Position numbers and translations under genes: made by a program. The notes beneath the pieces are model-generated. The model was not told where the DNA came from and ran no database searches. It worked only from the letters and a program-made list of their open reading frames with translations. A stretch of 49,386 nucleotides of DNA. Origin: Lingula anatina. Lineage: Eukaryota > Brachiopoda > Lingulata > Lingulida > Lingulidae. The stretch lies in the NCBI RefSeq assembly GCF_001039355.2, contig NW_019774914.1:399927-449312 (forward strand). The letters are read 5' to 3'. Of this stretch, positions 20,860 through 32,539 are shown one piece after another (position 1 is the stretch's first letter; every line of letters starts with the position of its first letter).

Positions 20860-23800
20860 TTTTTCTTTGCTACTGGAGAGATGCATTTTTCATTTGAGGG
20901 ACAGCTGTTTTCTTTTTTCTTTTTTTTTATTTCATTTTTCAACCCTGTAGGTCTTTGTAAATAATACATCTAGATCATTAAAGAAACAAGCTCTGGTGTG
21001 CTTAGTTCTTCCATTGTGTAAAATGTTATTTAACTCCTGATGAGGACAGATATGAATGAAAAAGATTTATGGAACTAACTGAACTAAATTGACAGCATTT
21101 AAAGCATTGCATATGTGGAGTAACTTTTTTTGTTGCAAGATAATCATTAATATATACTTATCTGTTATTCCACAAGGATGGTCTTTTAAAGTTTGCATAG
21201 AATGCTTAGTGTCTGTTTAATATGAAAACTCACCTCAATCACATCTGTAGCAAGCAGATATATAGCAGAAATATTGGGAAGGTTTTTCCCAGAAGAGATT
21301 CCTTGACTGCTGTATACGATTTAAGGTTGAAAACATATGTGTAATATAGAGTAACAACTATTTCAATTTTTTTTTTTTGGACAGGAACAGAGAATAAAGT
21401 ACCAGTAGGTATCTTAGATGTGCAAATAGAATTGATACCAAAGACACAACACATTTTAGCAGAAGATGTCATCTCAGCACAGTTGAGTTTAGAAAAGAGT
21501 AAGCAAGCAGAAAAGGAGCGTCTCTTTTTGGTGTATGCTAAACAGTGGTGGAGAGAGTTCCTACAAATAAGACAATCACATGGGCAGAGGATGGTCAAGA
21601 TATTTGCACAGGTATTGTGATAAAGGAGAAAAGAAAATGAGACAGTTGAATAAGATTAGGATATTAAGTAACTTATGTTTATCCTTTGTTTTTGTAGTCG
21701 TCCTTGTAGGTAGCAATTTTGTTTGGTGGTTTCTGGGGAAAGTGTTTTTACGATAGTTTTATGAAGTTATTTCTTTTGTATTTTTTTAAGTTAGTTTCTG
21801 TTGTTGTCCTTTGGGTTTCAGTTTTGTTCACTGGTATGGTGGAAACGCGTATAACAAATGCTTTTCAATATAGTCTGTCTTTTGTACACATTTTCAGTAT
21901 ATTTGTCTTATGGTAACAAATGGGTATTTGATGCACAGAAACAGAATTAGGCAAATCTTCGTACGCAATAGAAGAAATGTCAGAAATTGTGAACTTTATT
22001 TGATCATTGTTCAGGATGAGAATTGTGTGAACAAGCCAGTCTGTTCCTTTGTCCGTCCTCTGCGAGCCGGGCGTTTACTGGACACACCCAGAGAAGCCAG
22101 CCGTTTTGTTAGCTTAATTGGTTATGAGAAAGTCCCTGTGTTGGGTGGAGGAGAAAGGGCAGAGCAGTGGGCTAATATGCACACTTTTCTGTGTAGAAAC
22201 AAAGGGGTAAGTGTATACCATGTATACCGATACAAGTGTATACCACACATACTGATACTTGTAAGTGTATACCACATATACCGATACAAGTGTATACCAC
22301 ACATACTGATACTTGTAAGTGTATACCACATATACTGATACAAGTGTATACCACACATACTGATACTTGTAAGTGTATACCACATATACTGATACGAGAC
22401 TATACCACATATACTGATTCGAGTGTATACCACATATACTGATACAAGGGGGTGAACGCCTGAAGGGGAAGAAGATTGTGTAGGTACTAGTAAGTGGGTA
22501 TTGACATTTTGCCTTTTTTCATTTGCATAGACGAGAAATACACTCAAAATGATGCATTCACAGAGTAATTAGATATCTGGCTTTTCCTGGAACCAATGTG
22601 CCTTTTAAATACTTTATGGGCACCTTATGGAAGAAGAAAGCCAAGATATTAGTTACCCTGTGTGCATATTGTTTTGAGAATACTGTGTAAACCTGTGATA
22701 GAGACAAAATGTTTGGACTCGTTAAGCTACTCAGTATTCTTTTGGTTTTCTTGATATAGAATTGGTGAGGGGGGAAGGGGAGAAGTGAGTCGTAGATATT
22801 CATATAGATATAAGTAAAGAGGTGATTTTAGTAGTAGTGAAAAGGTTATTGTAAGGCACCTTTTCAACCCCCTTTGAAGGCTTGTTGTCACTTATTTTTT
22901 AAGCTCATTCATATTTTTTGGAAAATATTGTGCCCTTGGGCATTATTGCTAGCTACTCTGAATGGGAATGTCATAGCACAATGGCAATCTCCCGTGTAGT
23001 CTTTTTTATATGGATTTTTAATTTTCTGAAAATATTTTGAACTCTTTGTGACAGTATTTGAAATATATAGACACCACAAGACACCTCCTTAAAAAGGTTT
23101 TTATGTACAGACACAGATGTGTCTGTACATATTGCCATCACCTGCGTCTGTCGTCGCCATCGTCGCCGATGCTGATGCCGGCGCCGGCGCCGGCGCCGTG
23201 CACTTTCCTTGTTAACACGATAAGTGGAGGGCAGTTTTACTTTTTGGCTTTATATTTACAGAGCTGATGAATATTCATTGTCATTATTCTGTTAACCATT
23301 ATGTAATATTGCATCAGAATAGAAGAACACACAATTTTGGGTGCTGCTGCCATGAAAACCATTATGGGAAAACCATGTTACTTATGATTGCCAAACTTTC
23401 AAAAAAGAAATACAGGACTAAAATGCAGCCTGAGTTGGAAAAGCAGTCTAATTGACTTCTTTTTCTGGAAGTTATACATTTTCAGAGTGTGAACTTGAAC
23501 TCCTATGGGGCTGAAGCCTTATGCTTGTTACACATTTTACTTGCATTGGAATTACCTGTTGAGCATAATTAAAATTTGATGTTGAATTTGCAGTTTAACA
23601 TAATGTACTTTTGCATCAGAATTGACAGTACCCTATTTTGTTTTTTCCTTCTTTTTGTCTGTACATTTGACAGCTTTGCTGCCTTGTTTATATGTACTGT
23701 ATGTATGATTTCAGGACAGTGAAGACCATGCAGTATTATTATGCAGCTTATTAATGGGCTTTGGCCTGGACTCCTATGTCTGTGTGGGGACCAAGTCCAA

Positions 23801-26800
23801 GGGGGCAGCACATGCCTGGGTGGTCACCATTAACACAGATGGACTGGTCACTTTCTGGGAAAGTTTGACTGGACACAGGTACGTACACAGGGCACACGGG
23901 GGTGGACGGAAGACGATCAGAATTTTTCAAGTTTCAGTGACTGGCATCTAATTAAATAATTAATCTAATTAAATAAGTAAAATTAATAAATAATAATAAC
24001 TGTCAGAAGATGGTCAAAATTGGAAGATGTATCAACAAAGATAATTAGGAAGACCAGCAGAAAATAACTCTGGATCCGCCCTGACACAGGAATACTCTTT
24101 GGGCTATCAGTTAACCTCTGGATGCTGTTGATTACAAAATTCTTTGATGATGCCAGTTAATTAATGAAAAAGATATATTGAAATGTTTGAGGTTTAGGGC
24201 ATTGAGTAATCTTGGTTTTAAAAACTATATTGCATTTTCTCTTTTTCTGGAGAGGAAATTGGAACTGTTTGTCAATGATGTATGTTTAATAAAAATTAAA
24301 CGTACTAATTTTGTAAGGCTGCTAAGATTGTAGTCCTTTGACTGTGCATAGAAAGAAAAAAATTTCAAAATTAAAAATATTTCTCTCTCAAAAAAAAAAA
24401 AAAAAAAAAAAAAAAATTACATGAGGTACCAACTCTGGGGATGTGAATCTACAAATACCTCACATTTTGTTGATATATTCCTAGGTATATTCACAGACCA
24501 TCCAACCCAGATGACCTGCCTGGCACCGCCCCCAAGGTCCAACACCCTTATAAAACAGTGGGGGCTGTCTTCAACCACCAGAGTTTTTATGCCAATAGCC
24601 AGGTAAGAATTACAGAAGGCAGAATTCAGGGGGAGGGGGTGGCGCAAATTGGGACACTTACCCCCCTCCCGTCCCCTCTGCTTTATATCCAGGATTGACC
24701 TGTATTGTTTGGAAATAGGGTCCAGGAAAATGATTGAATAAAACAGATACTGGTCTTTTGGTTTCTTTTGTAACTTTATTTCCCCTGTAAATATTTCTGC
24801 CTTCAGGTAACAATTTGAAAATATTTTTTATATATTATTTTTATTCATGTTGTTTCGTTAACGTCTGCTACTTGATTTTGTCACAGTTTTGTGTGTCTTA
24901 GCTAAAGAAATTAAGCTTCCACAGTCTAACCAGAGAAAGAAATAACGTTGTTTACACAGTACACTAGTAAGAGGGGAGAGTCATTAAAATTATATTAATA
25001 AGTAATCCATTGAATTGAGGTACTTTCAATACTTGCAGCCCAATGATTCTGTCCAAACTTGCCACTTTGATCTCCAAAATGAGGCTCGCTGGAAGAGCAT
25101 GTCTGAAGATGCCATCTTGTCCCTGTGTGGCGCGGGCGCCATGCCGTCCTGGCCAGGTCTGCCGCCCCTGTGTGCCTCCACACTGGACCCTGGAATGGTC
25201 AGCAACAGCCTGGAACTGGAACTCAGGGCACTGGTCACTGAACATAGGAGGGTCAGTTACATCTATGAGCGTATTCAGAACAGCGGACTAACAGATACAC
25301 AGATCAATGTGACCAACCCACTTGAATGCTTGTTGTGTAAACTCTGCAGGGAATGTATTTAGTGTATTTAGTGTATATTAAGGGGCAAGCTTTTTAGTTG
25401 GTCACCATATTTGATCTGTCGATCTGGTAATCTGCTGTTCAGAATGCGCTCTATGTCTTATATGTCTCAGTGCAATTCTTTTTTTTTTTTTTTGTACATG
25501 GATTAAAGGATAAAATCTCTTTGTATGAGGTCCATATTTCACAATAAATATTATGTAGAAATATGATAAATTCTATTTTACCACCAATAAGGCAGTTATC
25601 ACAAGTATTCTGAAATCTGTATTTGCCAACAGACCACTGTGCCTCCACAGATTGCTCTTAAGAGATTATTACATAGAACCAAACTTTTAAGAAAAAAAAA
25701 CTTGGATTTTCGGAATAGATTCATTAACTATTAGTAAGTATGGGAAAATTGACATTTTCCCCAGGAAAATCCAATTATCTACCAAAATCAAAATTGTTAT
25801 TTCTTTAAGAAAATGAATTTTAAGATGATTTTTGAAGGAATGAATTATAAGATGATTCATAACTGTTAGGGTAGCAAAATGTTTCATTTTGGAATTCCTG
25901 AGGCCTAATCATTCCATTTCAATATGGTATGTCTTCAATTTATACTCCACACAGTACTGGTTTCTCATGCACTTTTACCACAATTATTTATTATCGACTA
26001 GAGTTGTTACTTTGACACAAAATACCTGAGTAAATCTTAAGCTTACTTCTTTGAATTGCATTTCAAAATATTTGGAATTTTATTTGTGTACTAGTAATAC
26101 TTAAGATAGAACTGCATGTTAAACTGATTTAAACACTCTTTTGACATTGAGGAGTAAGGCTTTATTGAATTACGACAGATAGAACTGCATGTTATATTTA
26201 TAGTATTTATAGGAATTGCTGTCTTTTTTTCCCCCGAAAGCCAGGCCCAATTAAATACTCTCATACAGAACTGAGTTTTATATACTATGTTAACTATCAT
26301 CTATTGTTGTATATAGGAACAAGGACTTAACACATCCTGGGACGACCAGATGAGCTATCTCCTCACACCAGCACTGGCTGCCTATGAAACTGAACGACTG
26401 ACAGGTAAAATGATCTGGATAGTAATATTTAGTTAAAGGCAGTCAGCTCTATTCAGGGCTCAAGAGTTGAGTGTACCATAAATTATAGTGTTTGCTTAAT
26501 ATAACTTTCAACCTTAATCATAGTTTATTTTTGTTTTGTTTCTAATATATGTTCAAAGTTTGGGGACTTGTAGGCCCACGATGCCAGATGATTTGTATAT
26601 CTACTGTATGTCACATGTCACCTTAATAAATAAATACTATATTACTATATTTGAACTTTTTTTAAACAAAGTTTATTCAAGAGGAACGGAGGAAAGGCAC
26701 TTGAAGCATTAAAAGCGATTCCTGCAATAAGTAGTGAAATATTTGAAGTGGGTTTCCATGTAGAAACAAAATGTACCAATGTATAGTTCATAAGTAACAT

Positions 26801-28437
26801 ACTACGTTTTTGTCAAAAGGGGGGAAAAAAGCAGTATTTAAGTCAATCAAAATGTAAACTTAAAACATGAAAACTGTTTTATTTATTTGGTCATAGAATT
26901 AAGATGGGTGTACTGTGTTACTTTTTCTTGCTTTCTAAGTCGGGTAGTTTTGAACACATAATTGGTGTCTAAAAAGCTGCATAGGTTATCAGCTTCAGTA
27001 ATATTAATAAATATGTAAATTGAAATGTGTGACTTGACATTAAGATCATAACTTGAATCTTTGATTAGATGTTCAAAACAGCCAGGTGGTCTGGCTTAGA
27101 AAGGAAGATAAGTACACTGTAGGTCAGATAAGTAGGTCAAATTAATGAACAAAAATTTAAAGAAATGAGCAGCTCTTTTATGGTTGATTGAGTGATACAT
27201 TCAGTTTATCCCTTGGCATGTCGACTTTATTTCAGTCTTATAATAGTAGAAGTAGCTTAAATGTATTACTAGGAATCCACACTCCACCCAAGCTTGGTTC
27301 ATATACACCTTCAATAAGGGATAGAAGAGAATTCGAAGTTCTTATTGTATGATATTGATACCAGTGCTTATTGGCCTTCTTGGACCCCATTCCCATAGAT
27401 TGTAGATCGATCTTTCCCTGTGGGGAGTCTCACCAGATTACTGTCAGCTTAGCCGGCTTAAGCGTCTTTCCCGCCTACTAAAAGCTGTAAGGGGGTAATT
27501 AACTATGGTGCACGCTCGGCTGACTGCAATTTAGCGTGAACCCCCAGGAAGTTAGGTCGATTTAAATCTAAATCTCTGGATCGATCTAAATCTATGGGAA
27601 TGCACCCTTGGAGTATATTTTATATCAAGGCGCCTCCCAGGATTGTGGGTACAGGCCATCCAAAATTACCAGCTGTAATTTCATACAAAGTTTCAGGGAG
27701 TCCAAATAAGCCTAAAGCTGTCATATTTCCAAAAAATCTATAAGCTGTCGAGCCATCTTTGAAAATAAAGACTGTCCGGTGATGATGGTGACTGTCCTAA
27801 TGATGGCTGGACAGTTTGCTGGAAAAAACCCTCGGTTTATATAAATGTTGCAGTATTAAAAAACTTTACATTTCCACATCCAGGAGTCCCAGCAGGCAAT
27901 GAGGACTTCCAGGACGCAGTGAGGCGGGCTGTTCCTGATGGCCATACTTTCAAAGGATACCCAGTACAGTTTATACACAGGAACGCCAAGAGAGCCTTTG
28001 CTGCTTGTTTAAGGTTCGCAATTTTAAATTGATCATGGTTTGTAGTTGATTTTGAAACTGGCTTAGTTGTTGTCTTTGCAAACATGCTTGCACTTACATT
28101 GAACTTACTTGTGTAGTTTGAAAAATACATGCAATGCTTTGATCAGAGTGATTAAATATTAGGAAGACAATGTTTAGTGGACAAAGTCAGCAATACAAAA
28201 ATGTTTTATAACCTAGTTTTTCTTTTTCTTTTTGAAATTATCAAATTTGTATTTGATGCAAAAATCTTTTCAGAAATTATCTTCATTTTACTTTTCAGAT
28301 CTCCAGTTTGTGAAGATATCATTCAGTGTCGTGGAGACCATGTTCGTCTGGCAGTGCGCGTGCGGGTTTTTCCCTACCCGGAGTCAGCCTGTGCAACATG
28401 GCTGATGTTTGCCTGCAAGTACAAGTCTGTGCTGTAA
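18473..28437 (+). CDS. CEP76: CEP76, centrosomal protein of 76 kDa (complete, 12 exons)
   Basis: Exons: 18473-18535, 19103-19343, 19963-20187, 20589-20774, 21385-21611, 22015-22206, 23715-23878, 24485-24602, 25039-25251, 26317-26404, 27884-28013, 28299-28437. All introns are GT-AG, the phases agree, and the joined frame is 661 codons plus TAA (human CEP76 is about 659 aa). It begins MSLPPEKIGELKQIIHNHLS and ends CKYKSVL, both close to vertebrate CEP76. Residues about 100-240 form the family's C2-like region (DPTRRYIYFQILGGKAFLEH). Residues about 310-520 form the transglutaminase-like region (AKQWWREFLQIR, RAGRLLDTPREASRFV, HAWVVTINTDG, FWESLTGHRY). The protein is a centriolar component known to restrain centriole reduplication together with CP110. 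The usual GDCEDH motif reads GDSEDH here. Odd features are a duplicated exon 4 acceptor, a donor-bearing minisatellite after exon 6, and a weak GTTCGC donor after exon 11. Confidence 0.95.
19539..19787. mobile_element. 249-bp MITE in CEP76 intron 2
   Basis: The 28-bp inverted ends begin GTTTCATCAACACTGGATAG (left) and mirror CTATCCGGTGTTGATGAAAC (right). The interior has several GGATAA/TTATCC mini-palindromes. It does not code for protein and has no effect on the splice sites of exons 2 and 3. Confidence 0.85.
20466..20611 (+). repeat. Tandem duplication of the CEP76 exon 4 acceptor
   Basis: Two copies of intron end plus exon start lie 81 bp apart. The first has its AG at 20506-20507 and reads GTGACACAGCCCGCATGACA. 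The second has its AG at 20587-20588 and reads GTGATGCAGCCCGCATGGCA. Only the second continues into conserved CEP76 sequence. Use of the first would reach a TGA at 20561-20563. Confidence 0.85.
20813..20864. repeat. (ATTT)n microsatellite
   Basis: About 13 copies of a four-base ATTT/TTAT unit in CEP76 intron 4, starting roughly 38 bp after the donor of exon 4. Confidence 0.95.
22207..22446 (+). repeat. 54-bp minisatellite starting at the CEP76 exon 6 donor
   Basis: Units begin with GTAAGTGTATACCA at 22207, 22261, 22315 and 22369 (exact 54-bp period, with a 27-bp sub-period), then decay. The first GTAAGT is the normal donor of exon 6. The later units carry the same strong donor. The reading frame from exon 6 stays open through two full units to a stop at 22336-22338. 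Confidence 0.95.
23103..23199. repeat. Hairpin and GCCGGC-rich tract in CEP76 intron 6
   Basis: A near-perfect hairpin has arms ATGTACAGACAC and GTGTCTGTACAT (23103-23130). It is followed by a GC-rich patch ending in GCCGGCGCCGGCGCCGGCGC (about 23177-23197), very unlike the AT-rich surroundings. No coding function is evident. Confidence 0.8.
23915..24075 (+). repeat. Dispersed repeat in CEP76 intron 7
   Basis: The blocks CAGAATTTTTCAAGTTT, GGCATCTAATT, AAGATGG and ATCAACAAAGATAATT recur in the same order at about 33565-33665, in MED27 intron 1. The family is unidentified. Confidence 0.6.
24390..24417. repeat. Poly-A tract in CEP76 intron 7
   Basis: About 27 A residues, 70 bp before exon 8. 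A retroposed tail is possible, but no body of a retroelement is recognised. Confidence 0.85.
27384..27607. mobile_element. 224-bp MITE in CEP76 intron 10
   Basis: The inverted ends contain CATTCCCATAGATTGTAGAT (left) and its mirror ATCTAAATCTATGGGAATG (right). The interior holds GCTTAGCCGGCTTAAGC and GGGGGTAATTAAC. A reverse-oriented copy lies at 37148-37361, and diverged copies lie near 30235-30365 and at 41307-41520. Confidence 0.8.
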
Positions 28438-28856
28438 CATTATAAGGGATTGGATTTTTTTTTTCTTCTCCTTTGGTATAGATTTCCTCACTCTTACTCA
28501 GAGAAGAAAATTTTTTGAAGTTGCTGAATTTTGTGAAAATTTTCAGATGGAGGAATTTTATCAAAAAACTGCAAGAGAAGAGTTTATTAGTGCTTTCTGT
28601 TATTATTACTGAACATTTAGGATCATATCTATCGTGTTCTGGTACGTTACACCATGGATTTTGCCTAAAATGATCAGAAAGTGAGGAATTTTTGTGAAGG
28701 TCATAAAAGGAACTCTCAGTGTGAAAACTTGGAGTAGAGTCCTTTGAAGCACAACTGTGTTAGGTGTTTAACAGAGAAGTGTAGTGCATGATTTAAAAAA
28801 AAGCCATTGATGTTGGTTAACCTACTGCAGAAAAAAAGAATATTTATAATAATAAT

Positions 28857-28872
28857 AATAAATGAAAATAAA
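28857..28872 (+). promoter_or_regulatory. CEP76 polyadenylation signals
   Basis: AATAAA occurs at 28857-28862 and again at 28867-28872, about 420 bp after the CEP76 stop. These are the first good signals downstream. The cleavage site itself cannot be placed. Confidence 0.5.
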
Positions 28873-29115
28873 CTTTATTTAAAGAGGGTAAAACATGTTA
28901 AGTGTATACCTTTTTTGGTATTATAGATATTATTTGAATCCTGTACCTCATTCATTTGCTAGTACAAGTAGCAGTATTATAGGATTTTGATGGAGATTAC
29001 AACTGTATAATACATGTAAGGATTTGATGTCAGACAGCAGTCTAATTTGCAATGGATGGATTTAATTAGTATATTTCTATTTAAAATTCTATGCCATATC
29101 TCTTTGTGATAACAG

Positions 29116-29284
29116 TAAACTCTGTCTGCCTGGAGAAGAAGAAGGCAACCTGTGTATAGATGTGACAGAAGCAGGTTCACTGATGATCCTGGATATGTTT
29201 ACATACTACAATCTCTCCATGAACAGTCACATTGGAAAGTATGGCATTTACTGGCATTTCATCTGCCTGAAAGATAAAGAGTAA
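29116..29284 (+). CDS. Unassigned exon-like frame after CEP76
   Basis: After an acceptor-like ATAACAG (ending 29115), a frame reads SKLCLPGEEEGNLCIDVTEA... and runs on to a TAA at 29282-29284. The composition and residue pattern look protein-coding, unlike the surroundings. It begins with one leftover base, so its phase fits the donor of CEP76 exon 11 (phase 2): splicing there would replace the normal last exon. A GTATGG at about 29239 could instead act as a donor. No family is recognised and no initiating ATG is near. It may be an alternative CEP76 end, an exon of another transcript, or a relic. Confidence 0.3.
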
Positions 29285-30380
29285 AATAACATGAAAATTA
29301 ATAGATCTGGCACATCCATGCTAATGTCAATATATCTTCAACTGGGAAGTATAAATGCCTTTCAGTTAAAATAAATTTATTAAAACCTCACCTTGGATTT
29401 TCTATAATGGTACTTAAGCAGTAGAAAGGCCATGTTTATTGGGCACAACAGACCTGAAAAGGTTAAAAATATTAACTGTACATTTCCCCACTGTGATCAT
29501 TCAAAAATTTAACAAGACATTTTTTCTACAAGTATCATAGTCTATGTTTCAGATAGCTCATAATGTCCCCTGTTTGGACATGCCATTTTACCCATAAGGT
29601 AAATTTTACAGGTATAAAAACAGTCAGACAATTAAATCACAGGTAGAGTGTTTTAGACAATAGCAAGAATTGCCCATATAGAAATTGCAACCATAATAAG
29701 GTGTGCATCTAGTCGGTTCTAATTACAGAGGATGTTATCATTAACAATTGTAACAAAAGAATACTTGTACCCTATTACAAAGTGGTAAATATACTAGCAA
29801 GATCTTCATGATTTAGAAGTATACAAAGGAAGTGCTGATTTAATAGAACTGGCACAGCCCTGGTCATATAAAACTATCTACAAGTAGGAAGCATATTCAG
29901 TGCCTTTCATTCTACAACTCTTGAAATAATTTTATTAATTAAATAATCTCACCTGCTTAGTGCCTGGATTTTTTTTAATGAAGGTTCAGTCTTTAAAACC
30001 TCATGGTCCCATACATGCTTTCATCCTGCTTGGCCACAGCTTGAACTTACTAGAAACAAGGCAGCAAAGCTGTCACATGTACAGATAAAAAGCAGAAAAT
30101 TAAAACTGCACAAAATAGGATGCTGTCAATACTGATGCAATAATGCATTATGCTTAACTGCATAACCAACATCAAATTTTAATCCAACAGTTAATTAGGA
30201 TGAAAGTCAAATATCTAACAAGCATTAGACTGAGTTCCCATACCTAGATCAATCTAACAGGATCGATCCACCTCCAAGGGGTTTCTCACTAAATTGCTTT
30301 CAGCTTAAGTGGCTTAGGATTCTGACACGCCAACTTCAGTAAGTGTGACAGACATCTAAGCCACTTACATTGAAAATTTT
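29285..30380. other. Intergenic, with an old diverged duplication
   Basis: No gene is seen. Sequence around 29305-29400 (TCTGGCACATCC, TGCCTTTCAG, CTCACCTTGGATTTT) is loosely repeated near 29845-29975, about 540 bp on. A diverged relative of the 27384 MITE lies near 30235-30365. Confidence 0.5.
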
Positions 30381-31850
30381 CATGAGGAAATAAGAAAATT
30401 AAAATATTTTTTTTCACCCAATGACTCCTATAAAAAGGCTACAGTTAGTAAGATGAATACTTGTTTCAAAAATTATCCAGTTTTACCAAAATTTTCACCA
30501 CCAAATTTTTAAATACAAACAAAATATACGTCACAATGCAAACCATGTGAATAACAATGGTATGGTGACTTGATATAAAATAGTGCCTTTTCTTCATGAG
30601 AGTCCAAAATCCCATGGGTATGAATATAAAGATTTTTCATGATTATTTTTTTCATTTTTTGCACCCAATATTTTACCACCAAACTTCAAACATTTCCAAT
30701 ACATTCTTCATAAAGAATACTAAAGGGACAAATGTTGAAATGATCACCGTGTAAATATCAAATAAAAAGCTTTTTTCATAGGGGAGTCACTGGGTGATAA
30801 AATACACATTTTTAATTTTCTTATTTTCTCATTAAAATGTTCACCTGCAAACTAACAAAAAGTGCAAACGTATCCATTATGCATACCACAATATAAAAGT
30901 CATGTATTCAAATAAAATAAGATTTATAAAGTTTTTTGGGGGGAGTCAAAATTTCATGGGGGGAGTCACATTTTCATTATGAAAATTTGACTGGGGAGTC
31001 ACATTTTCATAATGAAAATCTGACTGGGGAGTCACATTTTGGGGAAGTCAGGTTTTCATGGTACACCTGCACTGTCAGTTTTCTTCAATTTTGGCCAGGT
31101 AGGGAAAAAAAATATAGTGACCGGTAGGTGTGTTTGGTCATTTGTAGTGAGGGTAAAGTACTGGAAGAGTGGTTGTGTCATTATTAAGGAAGAAATAGAG
31201 CAAAAACTCTCTCCAACCCCCTTCTCTCCTAATCCTGTTCTCAAGTGTGCTTTCTGACAATCTTTAAAGCTGAAATTGGGGGCTTTAATGAAGTGATCCG
31301 GGCGCGTTTCCACTTTTGTTATGAATGACAGGTGTTGTGGATTAATTTTCGTCACATTTTGAAAATGTTTTACGGGGTTATGTTTAGCTGATCTTTAAAG
31401 CTGGAATTGGGGGCATTTAATGAAGTGATCCGTGCACGTTTACACATTTTTTTATGAATGACAGGTGTGGTAGATTGATTTTCATCACGTTTGAAAAAAA
31501 TTGGAGACGGGTCGTTTCTGGGTGATTTTGAGTGATTTTCATAAGTGCCGGTACATGAAAATCTGACTCTCCAGGTCTAAATTTCATAATGAAAATCTGA
31601 CTCCCCACATGAAATTTTGACTCCCCTAAATAAATTTTATATATCTTATTTTACTTGAGTATATAACTTTTATCTTGGAGTATGCATAATGGAGGATACA
31701 TTGGCACTTTTTGAAATTTTTCATGAGAGAAAATAAGTAAATTAAAAATGTGTATTTTTCCACCCAATCACTCCTATGATAGGCTATGGGAGTCCAAATC
31801 CTACCGGTAGTTAGGTGAATACTTGTTTCAAAAATTATCTTTCAATTAGT
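30381..31850. repeat. Large foldback repeat between CEP76 and MED27
   Basis: The left arm (about 30780-31065) is the inverse of the right arm (about 31545-31800), sharing GGGGAGTCAAAATTTCATG and ATTATGCATAC blocks, among others. An additional piece at 30381-30480 is a direct repeat of 31722-31845 (AATACTTGTTTCAAAAATTA) and is also inverted relative to 30780-30840. GGGGAGTCA motifs are amplified at the arm tips. No transposase frame is seen. It looks like a foldback or MITE-type element in a compound arrangement. Confidence 0.75.
31262..31495 (+). repeat. 131-bp tandem dimer in the foldback centre
   Basis: Blocks CTTTAAAGCTG, TTTAATGAAGTGATCCG, TATGAATGACAGGTG and GATTxATTTTCxTCAC appear twice, about 131 bp apart (starting near 31262 and 31393). 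Confidence 0.8.
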
Positions 31851-32268
31851 CTTTCTCTCTTTCTTTTAGTTTTAATTAATTAATTAATTTATTTATTTAT
31901 TTGTTATCAAATTTACATAAGGGGAGAAGAGCTCAGCCTTGGGGAGATGAAATCCAAAGTGGGAGCGATTTTTGAGCATCATATCAAAGGCGGTGCCACA
32001 AATTGTAATTTTCCAATTTACAACACCAATACACAAACCATTTTTTCATTTGAGAAAAAAAATAGATGTGAAATATCCCAAAATTAGGGTAAGACACGCT
32101 TATCACATAATGGAGTAACGATGTGGGGTAGTAATTAATTAGTATTTTCAAAATTTATTTCAGTAAACAAAAGGGACATTGTTTAAAGTCAATTTAGAAT
32201 TGTTTTATTTATTTCACTCTTTTAAAGATGTTTAAAGATGTTTCGTTTATTTCACAAGAAGGAGATTC
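31851..32268. other. Intergenic, no gene seen
   Basis: AT-rich sequence with short (TTAA/TTTA) runs and a duplicated TTTAAAGATG just before the G-run. Nothing else is recognisable. Confidence 0.6.
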
Positions 32269-32539
32269 GGGGGGGGGGGGGGGGGGGGGGGNNNNNNNNN
32301 NNNNNNNNNNNNNNNNNNNNNNNNNNNNNNNNNNNNNNNNNNNNNNNNNNNNNNNNNNNNNNNNNNNNNNNNNNNNNNNNNNNNNNNNNNNNNNNNNNNN
32401 NNNNNNNNNNNNNNNNNNNNNNNNNNNNNNNNNNNNNNNNNNNNNNNNNNNNNNNNNNNNNNNNNNNNNNNNNNNNNNNNNNNNNNNNNNNNNNNNNNNN
32501 NNNNNNNNNNNNNNNNNNNNNNNNNNNNNNNNNNNNNNN
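32269..32539. other. G23 run followed by a 248-N assembly gap
   Basis: 23 consecutive G (32269-32291) lead into Ns from 32292 to 32539. The G homopolymer probably caused the gap. The true gap length is unknown. Confidence 0.95.

Noticed and set aside
22114-22547. Tyr/Val-rich repetitive frames on both strands
   Set aside because: Translations of the 54-bp minisatellite. Only the possible in-frame extension of CEP76 exon 6 is worth keeping.
27384-27607. Possible tRNA-derived SINE
   Set aside because: No A and B box pair or 3' tail was found, and the clear terminal inverted repeats make it a MITE.
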